Counted from the first letter of the stretch, positions 17,432 through 26,639 are shown. The stretch: DNA of 34,108 bases from Candidatus Kerfeldbacteria bacterium CG_4_10_14_0_8_um_filter_42_10 (GCA_002784945.1 PFMD01000021.1:1-34108), one strand, 5' to 3'. The notes: a model not told the origin generated them from the letters alone. Numbers and translations are program-made.

Positions 17432-18241
17432 ATGATGGAAAAAGCAAAAATTTCGCATAATTTAGGGTTCACTCTGTTGGAATTGGTCGTGTCCGTGGGA
17501 ATTTTTGCTTTGGTGATCGGAATGGTTTTGGGGAACTTTAGGCAAGGTCAAAAAAATGATGATTTAAGAAGAGGTACCCTGGAAATGGAAGACAATTTAA
17601 GAAAAGTTCAAACACTGGGAATGTCCGGCCAAATAGCTAGCTTCTGTGATTCCGGCGATAACCAAGGAAAACCATGTGCCACAAACGATGATTGTCTGGG
17701 TACTCAATCGGGCAACTGTGTCAGCAAAGTCCCTTCTGGCGGATTCGGCATTGCCATTGGGCAGATTGAAAATGAGAACTATCAAAATTGCTATGAGAGT
17801 GAATTAGGAAATCCTGAAGTCCCAAATATAGATTGTCCCACTACCTATACTTTGTTTGCCGATACTTCAGGAGCACTGGGGATATTTGATCAAGATGATT
17901 TTGCCCTAGCGGGCGGTGAAAATTACGCTTTGCCCAAAGGGGTATTTATAAGAGACTTCGGCTGGTATTGTTTATGGGCCAGTCCGGAAAAACTGGGATG
18001 CCCCGTCAAGGGGCCCTTCGGATTGGATATTACGTTTAGACCGCCCAAGCCGATTCCTTATTTTTATACTTATAGCCAAAGTGGTCCGCCGCCTTTAGAC
18101 GCTAGAGCGATTTCAGAGCAAAGCATTAAAATTTTAGTACAACATGAAAATACGGGAAAATGCCGGGAAATATATATTAATGGTGTTTCCGGAGAAGTGA
18201 GTAGTATTGCTAACAGTAATTGCATGATTAATTGGCCGTAA
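17432..18241 (+). CDS. Minor pilin/pseudopilin with Cys motif
   Basis: LGFTLLELVVSVGIFALVIGMVLGNFRQ prepilin N-terminus. Confidence 0.88.
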   Translation: MMEKAKISHNLGFTLLELVVSVGIFALVIGMVLGNFRQGQKNDDLRRGTLEMEDNLRKVQTLGMSGQIASFCDSGDNQGKPCATNDDCLGTQSGNCVSKVPSGGFGIAIGQIENENYQNCYESELGNPEVPNIDCPTTYTLFADTSGALGIFDQDDFALAGGENYALPKGVFIRDFGWYCLWASPEKLGCPVKGPFGLDITFRPPKPIPYFYTYSQSGPPPLDARAISEQSIKILVQHENTGKCREIYINGVSGEVSSIANSNCMINWP

Positions 18242-18242
18242 A

Positions 18243-18322
18243 CCCCGTTAGAAGTTTCATAGAAGAGTAAAATAAAACCTAGTAGTAGGAATAAGCGTAA
18301 CATGTGAAGGCTTCTAACGGGG
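18243..18322. repeat. REP hairpin with the same stem as the RayT-adjacent REP
   Basis: ccccgttagaag (18243-18254) / cttctaacgggg (18311-18322). Confidence 0.85.
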
Positions 18323-18337
18323 TAAATAGCAAAAACA

Positions 18338-18979
18338 ATGCTAATTCCAAAAGGTAAATTGGTAATTAACTCCAAAGCTCAATCCATGATCGAGCTAGTG
18401 GTGGCAGTGAGCGTTATCTTAGTGGGAGTAGTCAGCACTTTGGTTTTGACTATGGCCACTATCCGGGGCGGAAAAGCCAGTAAACAGCAGGTTATTGCCG
18501 CCAGTTTAGGGCGAGAAGGGGCTGAGGTGGCCCGAATGACCAGAGATAATAATTGGCTTTCCATTGAGGCTAGCAAAACCAGGCCATCTAGTTGGGATGA
18601 TAACCTTGGTTTATCTGATGACCATACTGCGATTGCTATTTTTAATGCCACTAATATCACCTGGACGCTTGATTACGAAAATGGAACGGATTTCAGCACT
18701 TGCCTTCAAGATGAAAAATGCCGAATTTTCTTTAAAGATGGATTATATGCCCAATTCGCTGATCCGGCCAACCGGCCATTAGGCTGGGAACCAACGGAAT
18801 ATTATCGGCTGATTTCGACTTTAGAAATTTGTGCCGACTATCAATCAATACCCTCGGATGAATTTTGTCCGCCCGCTAATCCTAAAATCGGTATTAATGT
18901 TAAATCGGAAACCCGGTGGTTTGAAAAGAATAATTGGCGCACTCTGATATTTGAAGATCATTTGTATAATTGGAAATAA
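18338..18979 (+). CDS. Minor pilin-like protein
   Basis: KAQSMIELVVAVSVILVGVVSTLVLTMATIRGGKAS: prepilin-like N-terminal helix; position between pseudopilin genes. Confidence 0.75.
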   Translation: MLIPKGKLVINSKAQSMIELVVAVSVILVGVVSTLVLTMATIRGGKASKQQVIAASLGREGAEVARMTRDNNWLSIEASKTRPSSWDDNLGLSDDHTAIAIFNATNITWTLDYENGTDFSTCLQDEKCRIFFKDGLYAQFADPANRPLGWEPTEYYRLISTLEICADYQSIPSDEFCPPANPKIGINVKSETRWFEKNNWRTLIFEDHLYNWK

Positions 18980-19079
18980 GGTTTGGTTTAGCTGGATGAT
19001 TTTCTATTGTTGCTGGTTGTGGACTTTGTCGCTCATTTCGCAGATTACGGGAGATCGAAGAGATTTCGGAGATCGCGGC

Positions 19080-19275
19080 GATCACGGCGATAGACGACTA
19101 TGCGATCAGCAATCACGGAGATCCTAACTAAAAGAAACTTCCAAATCCTTGATAAAAGATACGAAAATCTCTGTAAAAGTATCAACAATTTTATAAACTC
19201 TCTTTATCAACAGAAGAAATAAGGAGATTAATAGCCACTCGACAATTTAATATCCGATCTCGGATCGCCGTGATC
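19080..19275. mobile_element. Internally deleted (MITE-like) derivative of the four-helix-bundle element
   Basis: Same 12-bp TIRs gatcacggcgat (19080-19091) / atcgccgtgatc (19264-19275), with near-identical left and right ends. Confidence 0.7.
19124..19222 (+). pseudogene. C-terminal remnant of the four-helix-bundle gene
   Basis: Translates LTKRNFQILDKRYENLCKSINNFINSLYQQKK*, matching the 16220-16585 C-terminus LTKKNFQILDKRYENLCKSINNFINSLYQQKK*. Confidence 0.9.
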
Positions 19276-19289
19276 TCATAATCTCTAAC

Positions 19290-20045
19290 ATGAATAGCGT
19301 TCGATACAAAAAATTTAATAAAAACCACAAACAGAGAGGTTTCACCCTAATGGAAATGGTGGTAGTGCTTGCCGTTTTTTCCACTACGTCTTTAATAGCG
19401 GTAGATTTATTCATGACCATTACCAATGTTCAGCGCCAGGTGCGCAACGTGCAGGCCGTTCAGAGCGATGCCCGATTCGCCATTGAATCAATTGCCCAGG
19501 CGGTAAAGCTGGGAACGATTGACTACGATTATTACCAGGCCGTTTGTTCCGGAGGAAACAACCCCGGAGATCCTTGCCCCAATGGGAATGAATGCGTGGG
19601 AACGGGAGCCATCTGCGACAAGATCGATTTGAGTATTCCGATAAATATCCTGGCCACCAAAGATCAAGACAACAACCAGATTTTTTATAAGCTGAACGGA
19701 CAAGACATTGAAGTATGTTCCAATACTTATTATGAGTATAATCGTTGTAATTTAATGAATGATCAACACCAGCCGGAGAATAATTGGCAAAAGGTCACTC
19801 CCAGCGGCGTCAAAGTAACCGATCTCAAAATCTATGTTATGCCTTTTTCTGACCCTTTTGCTATTCCTAATGAATGTACCGTCAACCGCGATTGTGATTC
19901 CAATCAATGCGTGGATAAACGTTGCGTAATTCAAGATAAACAGCCCGCTGTCACCATTCTGTTAGAAACAGTAAGCAATGACGTTGGTTATGAAGAAAAA
20001 GTTAATTTACAAACAACCGTTACTTCCATGATTTATCGTAGATGA
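19290..20045 (+). CDS. Pseudopilin (PilW-like) with Cys motifs
   Basis: KQRGFTLMEMVVVLAVFSTTSLIAVDLFMTITNVQRQVRNVQAVQSDARFAIESIAQAVK. Confidence 0.85.
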   Translation: MNSVRYKKFNKNHKQRGFTLMEMVVVLAVFSTTSLIAVDLFMTITNVQRQVRNVQAVQSDARFAIESIAQAVKLGTIDYDYYQAVCSGGNNPGDPCPNGNECVGTGAICDKIDLSIPINILATKDQDNNQIFYKLNGQDIEVCSNTYYEYNRCNLMNDQHQPENNWQKVTPSGVKVTDLKIYVMPFSDPFAIPNECTVNRDCDSNQCVDKRCVIQDKQPAVTILLETVSNDVGYEEKVNLQTTVTSMIYRR

Positions 20046-20052
20046 ACTTTAA

Positions 20053-20125
20053 ATTGCTGAATTGTTATATTGTTGAATTGTTAAATAAAAAAACAATAAA
20101 ACAATATAACAATAAAACAATTAAA
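20053..20125. repeat. Intergenic hairpin of 8-bp units
   Basis: ttgctgaa ttgttata ttgttgaa ttgttaaa - taaaaaaa - caataaaa caatataa caataaaa caattaaa. Confidence 0.8.
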
Positions 20126-20145
20126 GTAGAAATGAAGTCAAAAAC

Positions 20146-22542
20146 ATGAAAGACCAATCAAATCTAAAAATGGAGCAGCGAATGCGAGACAACAATCGTG
20201 GCCAGGTGCTTCTTTTGTCGTTACTGATTTTAGCGGGAGTGTCAGCAGCGGGAATCGGTTTTGCTACGCTTATCATTAATCAAATCAAATCTTCTCAGAA
20301 TATTGATAATTCCATTACCGCCCAGTACGGAGCGGAAAGCAGCTTGGAAAGAAGTCTTTATCAGGTTAAAATAAACCGTCTTAACGACACTAAAAATTTG
20401 GCAGATACCATTACGGATATAAAACAAATTAGCGAATCATTCGATCTTTCCGGTTTAACAATGTCGATTGATCAAGATTCTGTCCAATCAATTGAAGAAA
20501 ATAAAACCTTTTCTCTAAAAAAAGATGAATCAGAACAAAATGATTTATTTGATCCCGACGCCCCTTTTGGCAGTCAGGCCTCAATCAGATATTTGTGGAT
20601 TTCCTGGGATAATAATCCCTGTGAATTTTTAACGATAGGGCCGCCCAACTATAACGATTGCTTTGGCTTAGGCGAGGAGTGGGTAGAAATCAGCTGGACC
20701 GGCTGGGATGTCGATGGCAACTCTTATGAAAATGTGACCAAGACATTGTTGAGCAGCGCTTATTTAGATTGGATCGGAGACGGACAAAATGAAACAGACT
20801 GTCCGGATCCATTATTATATCCCGCAGTAGGCGCTTCTAAACAGTGCGGCGTGGTGGATTTATTAGATCCCAGCATCCCAGAAATTGTGTTCTACCAAGT
20901 GCGGGTTAAAGCGCTGTATGCTGATGTAGACAGCATTGAAGTCAAAGCCGTTGATGCGGAAGATCAATTTGTTGATATTCCGGCCCGAGTGCATATTAAA
21001 ACAGTTGGGAAATATGGTCGTACCGAGCAGGCCTTAAGCGCGTCTTTACCTTGGAAGCTGCCGGTTTCCGGTCTGTTCGATTACGTTATCTTTACTAAAG
21101 AAAAATTAAAGAAGACGCCTGTTTCTGGTTATTCCAGTTCCGGTCCGATTGAGATTGAGAGAGGAATTTTAGCAGGTAATTCTTCTAAAGCATGTGCTAG
21201 CGGTATTAATGTGGGCAAGATTTGTGAAAGCAGCGCTGACTGTGATGGTGCGTCTTGCGTTCGACCAACGGAGTGTATTTGCCAAGACGGCGTTTCTTAT
21301 CCGGTATGCAGCAAAAGCAGTTTAGCCGCACCTAGCGGGCCGGAGCCGTCTTGCGGAAACCTAGGGATGGGGCCGCCTGATTCTGGATATCCTCCGGCCG
21401 TGGGAGCAGATAGCGCTACTTATCCCGCTAGCTGGCTTGATTCCGAATTTTGGTGGGATCCTTTATTGCGGTGCACAAAAAGAGATCCAGCCGATTACGG
21501 CGAAGATGGAACAGTGGCCAGCGGCTGGGGTAATTGTATCATCCGCGTAGAAGAAACAATTCCTCAAGCCCAGACCGTTGTCAGAAAAAAAATAAGAGAG
21601 GAGGATCTGCCTAACGGGTCCGGTGATTATTACGTGTCTTTAAGAGAAAAATTTGATTCTAACCAGAACACGGAAGAAATGATAATAACCATTAAGGATG
21701 TCGGCGGAAATACCACTGACCAATTCTTTATGAAGGATCTTTATTCCTCGCAGGCTAACCCGGCAGTATCTTCTTATGAAAGATGCGTTTCCAGTGATTC
21801 GTTCCATTTGGAGCCGGGCTATTTTATAGAATTTAAGCACGGAAACGATTCCAGCGATAGCAGTAATCACCTTGATTGGTATCAATTCACCAATGAGGTG
21901 CCGCCCGATATCGAAAAGAAATGTGATTATCTATACAACTCCGGACGGTTACCGATTGAATATAATATTCCCGAGAGCGAAGCGGCCTTAAGTTGCAGTT
22001 GCAGTGATTTGAGCTGTAATACCGTCGGTGAATGCAAAAACCTAGGATGGAATCCGCATGATTTTAGCGATAGCGGCGCTCCTTACGCCGAATGCTTCCG
22101 CTACAGCAATACCAGCGTTTTTCCTACTGGTGCCGGTGAAGATGTTTGGGCTAATCTTCCCCATGAATGGGGCGCTTGCCGATATGACGAAAATCGCTGG
22201 TCAGACGTAGTGGTGCCTGGCAGTGTTTCCAGCGGCAATTACTATTTGTCGGTAAGGCTGGGTTTTACCGCCTTGGATCAAGAAAACCTGAAGCTGGAAG
22301 TATTAGATTCCGGAGGGGCAGTTAAAAAAACATTTACGACTAACGATTTATGGGGTTTAGAGCAATCACCCGATAATTCCTTTGTGGAATGCACTTTTTC
22401 TGAAACAGTTGCTCTTGATTCCAACTATCGGCTGAAATTTTCCGCTCCTAACACTTCCCTATACCTTGATTGGTATCAGATAACCGACACTCCTCCAGGG
22501 TATCATCCTTGTGATGGCGAACCCATTCGAAAAGAGTCTTAA
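20146..22542 (+). CDS. Large PilX-like minor pilin/surface protein with duplicated C-terminal beta domains
   Basis: NRGQVLLLSLLILAGVSAAGIGFATLIINQIKSSQNIDNSITAQYGAESSLERSLYQVK, followed by a large secreted-type region. Confidence 0.75.
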   Translation: MKDQSNLKMEQRMRDNNRGQVLLLSLLILAGVSAAGIGFATLIINQIKSSQNIDNSITAQYGAESSLERSLYQVKINRLNDTKNLADTITDIKQISESFDLSGLTMSIDQDSVQSIEENKTFSLKKDESEQNDLFDPDAPFGSQASIRYLWISWDNNPCEFLTIGPPNYNDCFGLGEEWVEISWTGWDVDGNSYENVTKTLLSSAYLDWIGDGQNETDCPDPLLYPAVGASKQCGVVDLLDPSIPEIVFYQVRVKALYADVDSIEVKAVDAEDQFVDIPARVHIKTVGKYGRTEQALSASLPWKLPVSGLFDYVIFTKEKLKKTPVSGYSSSGPIEIERGILAGNSSKACASGINVGKICESSADCDGASCVRPTECICQDGVSYPVCSKSSLAAPSGPEPSCGNLGMGPPDSGYPPAVGADSATYPASWLDSEFWWDPLLRCTKRDPADYGEDGTVASGWGNCIIRVEETIPQAQTVVRKKIREEDLPNGSGDYYVSLREKFDSNQNTEEMIITIKDVGGNTTDQFFMKDLYSSQANPAVSSYERCVSSDSFHLEPGYFIEFKHGNDSSDSSNHLDWYQFTNEVPPDIEKKCDYLYNSGRLPIEYNIPESEAALSCSCSDLSCNTVGECKNLGWNPHDFSDSGAPYAECFRYSNTSVFPTGAGEDVWANLPHEWGACRYDENRWSDVVVPGSVSSGNYYLSVRLGFTALDQENLKLEVLDSGGAVKKTFTTNDLWGLEQSPDNSFVECTFSETVALDSNYRLKFSAPNTSLYLDWYQITDTPPGYHPCDGEPIRKES

Positions 22543-22587
22543 TCTCTTTAAAAGAGAACTATTGGGCAAGGAGGATTATTGACTATT

Positions 22588-24609
22588 ATGGATAAAAAAG
22601 AGGCTAAGTTAAGAATTGAAAAACTTAAAAAGGAGATTAACCGTCATCGCTATCTTTATCATGTGTTAGATAAGCAGGAAATATCCGATGCCGCTCTTGA
22701 TTCCTTAAAGCACGAGCTGGATCAGCTGGAAAGAAAATTTCCGGAATTTATTGCTCCGGATTCTCCTACTCAGCGCGTGGGCGGAAAACCGCTGGCTGAA
22801 TTCAAAAAAATCCAGCATAAATTGCCTATGTTGTCGCTGAACGATGTTTTTTTGTTTACCGAAATGCAGGATTGGGAGAACAGAAACAAAAAACTTTTAC
22901 CCAAAGAAATCAAACTTGATTATTACGCCGAATTGAAAATGGATGGTTTAGCCATTACTTTGGTTTATAAACAAGGAATATTTTGGAAAGGAGCGACCAG
23001 AGGAAACGGCAAAGTAGGCGAGGATGTTACGGAAAATTTAAAAACCATCGAAGCCATTCCCTTACAAGTCAATTTAGCCGATCTTCCTTCAAGTCTCCAG
23101 AAAAAAGCCGAAGAGGAACTGGAAGTGCGCGGAGAAGTTTTCATGAAAAAGACCGACTTTGATAAACTGAACGAAATTCAGAAAGAAAACGAACAGCCTG
23201 AATTTGCCAATCCCCGAAATGCGGCGGCCGGCTCTATTAGACAGCTGGATTCTAAAATAACCGCTTCGCGCAAGCTGAATTTCATGGCTTACGGCTTGGT
23301 TACCGATCTGGGTCAAAAAACCCATCAAGAAGCGCACGAAATTCTGCAAAAGTTGGGATTTCGAGCCGGAACCAAACTGAATCAATATTGTCCTGATCTT
23401 TCCGCGGTGGAACAATACCACAATGAAGTGAGTAAAAAAAGAAACAGTTTGCCGTTTTGGATCGACGGCGTTGTGGTGAACATTAATGATCAAAAAACTT
23501 TTGAAAGGCTGGGAGTGGTCGGAAAAGCGCCGCGCGGCGCCATTGCCTATAAATATCCGGCGGAACAGGCCACTACCGTGGTGGAGGATATTCAAGTGCA
23601 GGTTGGTCGCACCGGCGCCCTGACCCCGGTGGCCCACTTACGGCCGGTCCGGGTAGCCGGCAGCACCGTGGCGCGCGCCACGCTCCATAACGAAGACGAA
23701 ATAAAAAGGCTGGACGTTCGGATTGGCGATACGGTAATCATCCAAAAAGCCGGAGACATCATTCCTGAAGTGGTTAAGGCACTTTCTAAACTTAGAACAG
23801 GCCAAGAAAAAAAATTTAACATGCCCGTTCAATGTCCGATTTGCGGGTCCAAGGTAGTCAGAAGAAAAGGGGAGGTGGCCCATTACTGCAGCAATAAAAA
23901 CTGTTTTGCCGTCCAAAAAGAAAAAATCTATCACTTTGTTTCTAAAAAAGCGTTCGACATTGAAGGCCTGGGGCCCAAGATTATCGATCAGCTGCTTGAA
24001 AATAATCTCATTAAGGATGTTTCGGATATTTTTGGTCTTAATACATCTGACCTAGAACCGCTTGAGCGGTTTGCCGAAAAATCAGCGGCCAATATCATCG
24101 AGGCGGTGGAAAAGGCAAAAAAAATAAGTTTAGCCCGCTTTATTTATGCTTTAGGAATCCGCCACGTGGGAGAAGAAACGGCCATTGATCTGGCCAATCA
24201 TTTTAGAACGATCGGCCGGCTGCAAAAAGCGAGTTTTGATGATTTAAACAGAATATATGAAATCGGAGAGGTGGTGGCCCGATCAATCAGTGATTTTTTC
24301 CAGGACAAACACAGTCTTCAGCTGCTCGCCCGATTATTGGATCAGGGCATAAAAATCAAAGAGCCGGAGGTACGGAAAAAAACCGAAGCTTCGGGAAAAA
24401 CCTTTGTAATCACCGGGACCCTGCCTTCTCTTTCTCGAGAAGAGGCTAAAACAAAAATTCGGGAAGCGGGCGGAAAAGCCGCTAGCTCCCTTAGCCTGAA
24501 CACAGATTTTTTGGTCGCGGGCGATAATCCTGGATCCAAATACGAAAAAGCCAAAAAACTGGGAGTAAAAATAATTTCCGAAAAAGAGCTTCTGAATCTA
24601 TTGAAGTAA
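22588..24609 (+). CDS. ligA: NAD-dependent DNA ligase
   Basis: RHRYLYHVLDKQEISDAALDSLKHEL; YYAELKMDGLAI; RGEVFM; zinc-finger CPICGSKV...CSNKNC; HhH and BRCT at the C-terminus. Confidence 0.97.
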   Translation: MDKKEAKLRIEKLKKEINRHRYLYHVLDKQEISDAALDSLKHELDQLERKFPEFIAPDSPTQRVGGKPLAEFKKIQHKLPMLSLNDVFLFTEMQDWENRNKKLLPKEIKLDYYAELKMDGLAITLVYKQGIFWKGATRGNGKVGEDVTENLKTIEAIPLQVNLADLPSSLQKKAEEELEVRGEVFMKKTDFDKLNEIQKENEQPEFANPRNAAAGSIRQLDSKITASRKLNFMAYGLVTDLGQKTHQEAHEILQKLGFRAGTKLNQYCPDLSAVEQYHNEVSKKRNSLPFWIDGVVVNINDQKTFERLGVVGKAPRGAIAYKYPAEQATTVVEDIQVQVGRTGALTPVAHLRPVRVAGSTVARATLHNEDEIKRLDVRIGDTVIIQKAGDIIPEVVKALSKLRTGQEKKFNMPVQCPICGSKVVRRKGEVAHYCSNKNCFAVQKEKIYHFVSKKAFDIEGLGPKIIDQLLENNLIKDVSDIFGLNTSDLEPLERFAEKSAANIIEAVEKAKKISLARFIYALGIRHVGEETAIDLANHFRTIGRLQKASFDDLNRIYEIGEVVARSISDFFQDKHSLQLLARLLDQGIKIKEPEVRKKTEASGKTFVITGTLPSLSREEAKTKIREAGGKAASSLSLNTDFLVAGDNPGSKYEKAKKLGVKIISEKELLNLLK

Positions 24610-24611
24610 CA

Positions 24612-24726
24612 TTGTATTGCTATATTGTTATATTGTCGAATTGTTAAATCACTTCATTGTCAAAATATAAAACAATACAGCAATACAACAATATAGCAAT
24701 ATAACAATATAACAATATAACAATAA
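24612..24726. repeat. Intergenic hairpin of 8-bp units
   Basis: Left arm ttgctata ttgttata ttgtcgaa ttgttaaa; right arm ends (caatataa)x3 caata. Confidence 0.8.
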
Positions 24727-24778
24727 ACCAACAGATATTTGGCCAAAAAAACGGCAGGGTTTATAATAAATATTAGCT

Positions 24779-25063
24779 ATGCTAATAAGCAAAGAAGAAG
24801 TAGCCCACATTGCTCAGCTTGCTCGAATAGAGCTTTCTGATGCTGAAATCAAAAAGTTTCAGCACCAGCTCTCTTTGATTATCGATTATGTCAATAAATT
24901 AAAAGAGGCGGATGTTGAACCAGTCAAAGAAATTTTATCAAACAGAGGTGTAAATGTATTTCGAGAAGATAAAGCCGAACGATATGCTAAACATAAGGAA
25001 CTTTTGAATCAGGCGCCCGAGCAAAAAAATGAGCATTTTAAAGTTGAAGCAGTTTTGAAATAA
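24779..25063 (+). CDS. gatC: Asp-tRNA(Asn)/Glu-tRNA(Gln) amidotransferase subunit C
   Basis: ISKEEVAHIAQLARIELSDAEIKKFQHQLSLIIDYVNKLKEADVEPV. Confidence 0.95.
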   Translation: MLISKEEVAHIAQLARIELSDAEIKKFQHQLSLIIDYVNKLKEADVEPVKEILSNRGVNVFREDKAERYAKHKELLNQAPEQKNEHFKVEAVLK

Positions 25064-25066
25064 ATT

Positions 25067-26539
25067 ATGGAACTATTCGAGCTAACCTTAAAAGAAGCGG
25101 CCCAAAAAATAAAAAATAGGGAGCTGTCTTCCTTGGAATTAACCGAATCCTTTTTAAAAAGAATTGATCAAGTTGATGGCAAAATATCAGCTTTTTTGGA
25201 CGTGGAAAAAGAAACTGCTTTAAAAACCGCCGAAGCAATCGATCAAAAAATTAAAAAAGGGGAGTATCACTCGCCATTAATGGGTGTTCCGGTGGCTTTG
25301 AAAGATAATATTTTAGCTAAAGGTCTTAAAACTACGGCTGGTTCAAAAATTTTAAAAGATTATCAAGCCAGCTATGATGCCACTGTGACCAAAAAGCTAA
25401 AAAAAGCGGGCATGGTATTGCTGGGCAAGACCAATTTAGACGAATTCGCCATGGGCGCCTCTTGCGAAAATTCTGCGTTTCAAAAAACAAAAAATCCTTA
25501 CGATCTTTCCCGAGTGCCTGGCGGCTCTTCGGGTGGATCGGCCGCGGCAGTAGCGGCGGATGAGTGTGTTTTCGCCTTAGGATCTGATACCGGCGGATCA
25601 GTCCGTCAGCCCGCGGCCTTTTGCGGAGTGGTAGGATTAAAGCCCACTTACGGCAGAGTATCCCGCTATGGGTTAATTGCGCTGGCTTCGTCTTTTGATC
25701 AAATCGGACCTATTACCAAAACCGTGGAAGATGCCGCCTTGGTGCTTAACCAGATTGCGGGCAAAGATGCTTACGATTCCACTTCGGTCGCTCTAGCCGT
25801 TCCTGATTACACCAAGGAATTAAAAAAAGAAATTAAAGGAATTAAGATTGGCATTCCCAAAGAATACTTTGTTAAGGGAATGGATAAGGCGGTAGAGAAA
25901 TCGGTGAAAGAAGCAATTGCCAAACTGGAAGAACTGGGCGCCAAGGTCCAAGAAGTAAGCCTTCCTTACACCAACTATGCTTTAGCGGCATACTATATTA
26001 TTCTGCCGGCCGAAGCTAGCGCTAATTTGGCCCGTTATGACGGTATTCGCTATGGATATTCCGCTGCTGGTAAAAAAAACGTTGATGACTTATTTTCAGT
26101 CTACAGCCGTTCACGAGCCGATGGGTTCGGTGATGAAGTAAAAAGAAGGATAATGATTGGAACTTACAGTCTTTCCAGCGGATACTATGATGCTTACTAT
26201 ATCAGAGCGCAGAAAGTAAAAGCGCTGGTGGAAAAAGAGTTCAGCGAAGTGTTTCAAAAAGTTGATCTTTTAGCCACTCCCACTACTCCTACCGTTGCTT
26301 TCCGTTTGGGGGAAAAACTAGCTAACCCCCTGACAATGTATCTTTCTGATATCTATACCGTTTCGGCCAACATGGGCGGAGTGCCGGCTATTTCCGTTCC
26401 TTGCGCTATGTCTAATGGTTTGCCGGTGGGGATTCAGCTGATCGGAAAGCCGTTTGCCGAAAGCCAGATTCTGAACGTGGCGTATCAATATGAACAGACC
26501 GCTAATTGGCATTTTACCCCCTTCCTTTCCTCCCCTTAA
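25067..26539 (+). CDS. gatA: Asp-tRNA(Asn)/Glu-tRNA(Gln) amidotransferase subunit A
   Basis: GVPVALKDNILAKGLKTTAGSKIL; GKTNLDEFAMGASCENSAF; VPGGSSGGSAAAVAADECVFALGSDTGGSVRQPAAFCGVVGLKPTYGRVSRYGL. Confidence 0.97.
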   Translation: MELFELTLKEAAQKIKNRELSSLELTESFLKRIDQVDGKISAFLDVEKETALKTAEAIDQKIKKGEYHSPLMGVPVALKDNILAKGLKTTAGSKILKDYQASYDATVTKKLKKAGMVLLGKTNLDEFAMGASCENSAFQKTKNPYDLSRVPGGSSGGSAAAVAADECVFALGSDTGGSVRQPAAFCGVVGLKPTYGRVSRYGLIALASSFDQIGPITKTVEDAALVLNQIAGKDAYDSTSVALAVPDYTKELKKEIKGIKIGIPKEYFVKGMDKAVEKSVKEAIAKLEELGAKVQEVSLPYTNYALAAYYIILPAEASANLARYDGIRYGYSAAGKKNVDDLFSVYSRSRADGFGDEVKRRIMIGTYSLSSGYYDAYYIRAQKVKALVEKEFSEVFQKVDLLATPTTPTVAFRLGEKLANPLTMYLSDIYTVSANMGGVPAISVPCAMSNGLPVGIQLIGKPFAESQILNVAYQYEQTANWHFTPFLSSP

Positions 26540-26567
26540 TAAAGGGAGGTGAGGAGGGGTTTTTTGC
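26519..26567 (+). terminator. Palindromic terminator overlapping the 3' end of gatA
   Basis: ccccttcctttcctcccc-ttaataaa-gggaggtgaggaggggttttttg. Confidence 0.65.
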
Positions 26568-26639
26568 CAATTTTAGCGGATTGTGATATATATAAATAAA
26601 GGAGGAGGATTAATAATTTAGTAAAGTCAAATATTATTT

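Noticed and set aside
17185-17460. 91-aa ORF overlapping the pilD 3' end
   Set aside because: Alternative frame inside pilD; no independent support.
23089-23934. Long antisense ORFs opposite ligA (182 aa, 98 aa, 76 aa)
   Set aside because: Mirror a strongly conserved ligA coding frame; compositional shadows.
24612-24726. CRISPR array
   Set aside because: Units are ~8 bp with no spacers and mirrored arms; no cas genes in the window.
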